A stretch of DNA of 50,057 nt, from NCBI GenBank assembly GCA_002493865.1, contig DLAC01000039.1, positions 1 through 50,057 of the forward strand. The letters run 5' to 3'. Both the position numbers and the translations under genes were made by a program. Within the stretch, counting starts at the first letter, position 1. Every line of letters begins with the position of its first letter. This stretch comes from Caryophanales bacterium UBA7057 (lineage in GTDB: Bacteria; Bacillota_I; Bacilli_A; RF39; UBA660). Below are positions 47,621 to 50,057 of the stretch, piece by piece. A model generated the notes under the pieces. The model was not told the origin of the DNA, searched no databases, and saw nothing but the letters and a program-made list of their open reading frames with translations.

Positions 47621-48825
47621 TGTTTTTTCATAATTTTAAGTATTCATTAAAAACTCTTTTTCGAAATAAAATGTTAATATTTTGGACGTTTGCCTTTCCA
47701 ATTATATTAGGCACTTTATTTAATATGGCTTTTCAAGACATCGAAAAAGGAGAACAACTGGATATTATTGATATTGCAGTCGTTGACAACGAGCTGTTTC
47801 ATGATCCTTCATGTGTTTTATTTCGTGAGACTTTAGACACTTTAAGTGATGAAAATAGCGAGACTCAATTATTTCAAATTCAATATGTGACGGAAGAAGA
47901 AGCAAGTGAACTTTTATCTAAGAAAAAGATTACTGGTTATTTAGTGTTCCATGAGATTACAACTCCTCAGGTTGTTATTTATCAAAATGGGATTAATGAG
48001 ACGGTATTTCAGTCTGCGATTGAAGAAATCATTGAAACCAATCAAATCTTTCAGAATGTAGCTAGTCAGAAAATGCAAGAATTTGCTGAAAATCCGGAGG
48101 GTGTAAGTGGAGATTATAATTCTTGGTATCAAGAAATTTATCGCGGCATTGTAGAAAAATTGGAGAATCAGAATATTCAAATCCGAGATACCTCTAGTTC
48201 CAATCTCAGCTATACAATGATTGAATACTATACTTTAATTGCTATGACATGTTTATACGGTGGTATTTTAGGAATGACTAGTATCAATCAGTGTTTAGCT
48301 AATATGAGCCAAAACGGAAAACGAATTTCAGTTTCTCCACTTTCTAAAGGAAAACTTGTTTTAAGTAGTGCACTTGCAAGTTACATCACACAATTAGTTG
48401 GACTTCTTCTTTTGTTCCTTTATACCATTTTTGCAATTCATGTCGATTATGGAACCAATTTACCACTGATTGTACTATTATCTCTCGTTGGTTCTTTGGC
48501 AGGACTTTCTCTTGGTATTTTTGTAGCATCTATTTTTAAAACCAATGAAAATGCGAAAGTTGGTGTTATGATTTCATTTACGATGCTAGGTTGTGTTCTT
48601 GCTGGAATGATGGGAATTACCTTAAAGTACGTGGTAGATAAGAACGTACCAATTCTTAATAAAATTAATCCTGTCAATATGATTACAGATGGATTCTATG
48701 CATTATACTACTATGACACCTTAGATCGGTACTTTTTCAATGTCATCAGTCTATGCATATTTACGATTTTACTGATTGGAATTTCGGCATTTTGTTTAAG
48801 GAGGCAGAAGTATGACAGTATTTAA
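47620..48825 (+). CDS. ABC-2 type permease, first subunit
   Basis: The 401-aa protein has one N-terminal span ('LIFWTFAFPIILGTLFNMAF'), a large outer domain of about 170 residues, and five further spans in the C-terminal half, the standard ABC-2 plan. 'FLYTIFAIHVDYGTNLPLIV' and 'GLSLGIFVASIFKTNENAKV' are typical of the family. It overlaps the next permease gene by 14 nt; the pair probably forms a heterodimer with two copies of the ATPase. Confidence 0.88.
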   Translation: MFFHNFKYSLKTLFRNKMLIFWTFAFPIILGTLFNMAFQDIEKGEQLDIIDIAVVDNELFHDPSCVLFRETLDTLSDENSETQLFQIQYVTEEEASELLSKKKITGYLVFHEITTPQVVIYQNGINETVFQSAIEEIIETNQIFQNVASQKMQEFAENPEGVSGDYNSWYQEIYRGIVEKLENQNIQIRDTSSSNLSYTMIEYYTLIAMTCLYGGILGMTSINQCLANMSQNGKRISVSPLSKGKLVLSSALASYITQLVGLLLLFLYTIFAIHVDYGTNLPLIVLLSLVGSLAGLSLGIFVASIFKTNENAKVGVMISFTMLGCVLAGMMGITLKYVVDKNVPILNKINPVNMITDGFYALYYYDTLDRYFFNVISLCIFTILLIGISAFCLRRQKYDSI

Positions 48826-49963
48826 AACGTTTCTAAAAGTGTTAAAGAGTTGTAAAGGAACAGTCATCCTTTATAGTGCGATTTTAATCTTCTTTGCCGT
48901 TTTTAATATGCAGGCAGGAGATAATTCTATGAATTTTGTTGCCGAAAAACCAGATTTATTGATTATTAATTACGATGAAAAAGAAGGAATAACTGCTTCT
49001 CTAGTTCACTATTTGGAAGAAAACAACAACATTGTTTCTATCAAAGAAAATGAAGATGCCATCAAAGATGCCTTATTCTACCGAGATATTAACTATGTTG
49101 TTACCATTCCAGAAAATTTCAGAACTGATTTTCTAGCCCATAAGAATCCTACGATTGAAGTTCAAAGTACAGGGGATTATCTGGCAAGCCTTTCAGAAAT
49201 GTATTTAGAAAGATATTTAAAATTTGCAAATATTTATAATGATACATTTTCATCTGAAAAAGAAATCATCCAAAATTTGGATCAGACATTCGAAAATAAA
49301 ACCGACGTTCAAGTGATGTCTAAATTAGATACAAATCATTTAGGGGAAGTAGCTTCTTACTACAATTTTGCGAATTATAGTATTCTAGCGGGATGTGTTT
49401 TTGTTATTTGTATGATTTTATTTAGTTTTCAGAAAGAAACCATTCGAAAACGAACAATTATCAGTAGTATGAATTATAAAAAATATAACCGACAATTACT
49501 TCTTTCTAACGGTTTATTTGCTTGCTTTTTATGGGCATTCTATGTACTTGTTAGTTTTGTTTTATTTGGTAGTTCTATCTTCACTACACATATTATTTTC
49601 TATATGCTAAATTCTTTTATCTTTACATTATGTGCTTTATCCATTGCTTTCTTGATTGGAACTTTAGTTCATAATCGTGAAGCCATTAATGGAATTGTCA
49701 ATGTCATCGCGCTTGGAACTAGTTTCTTATGTGGTGCTTTTGTACCCACCGAATATTTACCGGATTCTGTTTTAAACATTGCTCATGTTCTTCCTTCTTA
49801 TTGGTATATTAATACCAATGAAAGGCTAAAGACCATGGAAGTATTTAATTTTGAAAACTTAAAACCAATCTTCATCAATATGGGGGTCATTGTATTATTT
49901 ATTATCTTGTTTATTGTCTTAATTAATTTTATTTCTAGCAGGACGAGAAAGATAAATTCATAA
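48812..49963 (+). CDS. ABC-2 type permease, second subunit
   Basis: Same plan as the preceding gene: N-terminal span ('GTVILYSAILIFFAVFNMQA'), an outer domain of about 160 residues, then five or six spans, including 'GTSFLCGAFVPTEYLPDSVL', and a basic end 'SSRTRKINS'. 383 aa. Last gene of the TetR-ABC operon. Substrate unknown: bacteriocin, drug or lipid-like compounds are all possible. Confidence 0.88.
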   Translation: MTVFKTFLKVLKSCKGTVILYSAILIFFAVFNMQAGDNSMNFVAEKPDLLIINYDEKEGITASLVHYLEENNNIVSIKENEDAIKDALFYRDINYVVTIPENFRTDFLAHKNPTIEVQSTGDYLASLSEMYLERYLKFANIYNDTFSSEKEIIQNLDQTFENKTDVQVMSKLDTNHLGEVASYYNFANYSILAGCVFVICMILFSFQKETIRKRTIISSMNYKKYNRQLLLSNGLFACFLWAFYVLVSFVLFGSSIFTTHIIFYMLNSFIFTLCALSIAFLIGTLVHNREAINGIVNVIALGTSFLCGAFVPTEYLPDSVLNIAHVLPSYWYINTNERLKTMEVFNFENLKPIFINMGVIVLFIILFIVLINFISSRTRKINS

Positions 49964-49997
49964 GTAAATCCTATAACCTTGAAGTTATTCAATTCAT

Positions 49998-50034
49998 AAA
50001 AGCTCGTTTTATATTTATAAAATGAGTTTTTTCT
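49998..50034 (+). terminator. Terminator of the TetR-ABC operon
   Basis: CTCGTTTTAT (50003-50012) pairs with ATAAAATGAG (50017-50026) with one G-U pair, followed by TTTTTTC. Confidence 0.78.
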
Positions 50035-50057
50035 TTTAATTTTTTTCTTTTCTTTTC

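Noticed and set aside
1..50057. CRISPR arrays, insertion sequences with terminal repeats, rRNA and tRNA genes
   Set aside because: I looked for regularly spaced repeats, transposase genes with inverted ends and tRNA-like cloverleaf sequences and saw none. The direct repeats present are intragenic or come from one tandem duplication.
1..50057. Mycoplasma-type genetic code (TGA = Trp)
   Set aside because: TGA ends several genes at positions agreeing with family length or overlaps, and tryptophans in conserved motifs are TGG.

Overview
The window looks like chromosomal DNA of a low-GC Gram-positive bacterium (class Bacilli or a close relative; by eye about one third G+C, strongly A/T at third codon positions). 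TGA is a normal stop (for example at 16991 and 43295) and tryptophan is TGG, so the code is the standard bacterial one, not the Mycoplasma one. Tandem FemAB ligases imply a peptidoglycan wall with branched cross-links. An alpha/beta-type small acid-soluble spore protein (33887-34099) points to a spore former or a recent descendant of one. A T-box, an S4-type rpsD leader, purine-rich ribosome binding sites (often AGGTGAT or AAGGAG) and extended -10 promoters (TGnTATAAT) fit this. Exact taxonomy cannot be settled from the sequence alone; an uncultured gut Bacilli lineage is my best inference.

Layout. 1-3.1 kb: C-terminal end of an Rpn/PD-(D/E)XK transposase-type protein, then two convergent femAB-like genes. 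3.1-7.4 kb: small hypothetical genes, trmB, and a lipoprotein/acidic protein/YtxG-like/YtxH envelope group. 7.4-10.9 kb: Tyr T-box, a 26-codon leader ORF, tyrS, and a lysine-rich membrane protein with a beta-propeller-like outer part. 11-16.3 kb: first NAD cluster (unknown protein, pncA, pncB, a degenerate Nudix protein, nadE). 16.3-21.1 kb: a tandem gene duplication and assorted hypotheticals. 21.1-27 kb: second NAD cluster (prs, nadD, radical SAM protein, pncC, a HAD 5'-nucleotidase-like gene, nrtR, nadK). 27-30.5 kb: two J-domain proteins, then rpsD with its leader on the minus strand. 30.6-34.1 kb: nifS-like gene, unknown gene, thiI, SASP. 34.2-39.4 kb: accessory-looking hypotheticals (P-loop protein, WG-repeat-like protein, two papain/transglutaminase-like proteins). 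39.4-43.9 kb: two acetate kinases around a truncated pRiA4b ORF-3-like gene, a DHH phosphoesterase, engB. 43.9-50 kb: hypothetical gene, LiaF-like and DUF4097-like envelope genes, and a TetR-controlled ABC-2 exporter.

The most coherent system is a split NAD(P) salvage regulon. Nicotinamide goes to nicotinate (PncA), to NaMN with PRPP (PncB, with Prs supplying PRPP), to NaAD (NadD), to NAD (NadE) and to NADP (NadK), while PncC recycles NMN. A candidate repressor, NrtR (Nudix plus winged helix), is encoded in the second cluster. Five 21-bp palindromes of the form TTATTA-N9-TAATAA lie only in the promoter regions of the two clusters, two of them directly over the -10 box, and I propose them as NrtR operators. 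Three poorly understood genes travel with this regulon: a 130-aa unknown protein with its own pair of operators, a Nudix protein with a damaged catalytic box, and a short MiaB-like radical SAM protein.
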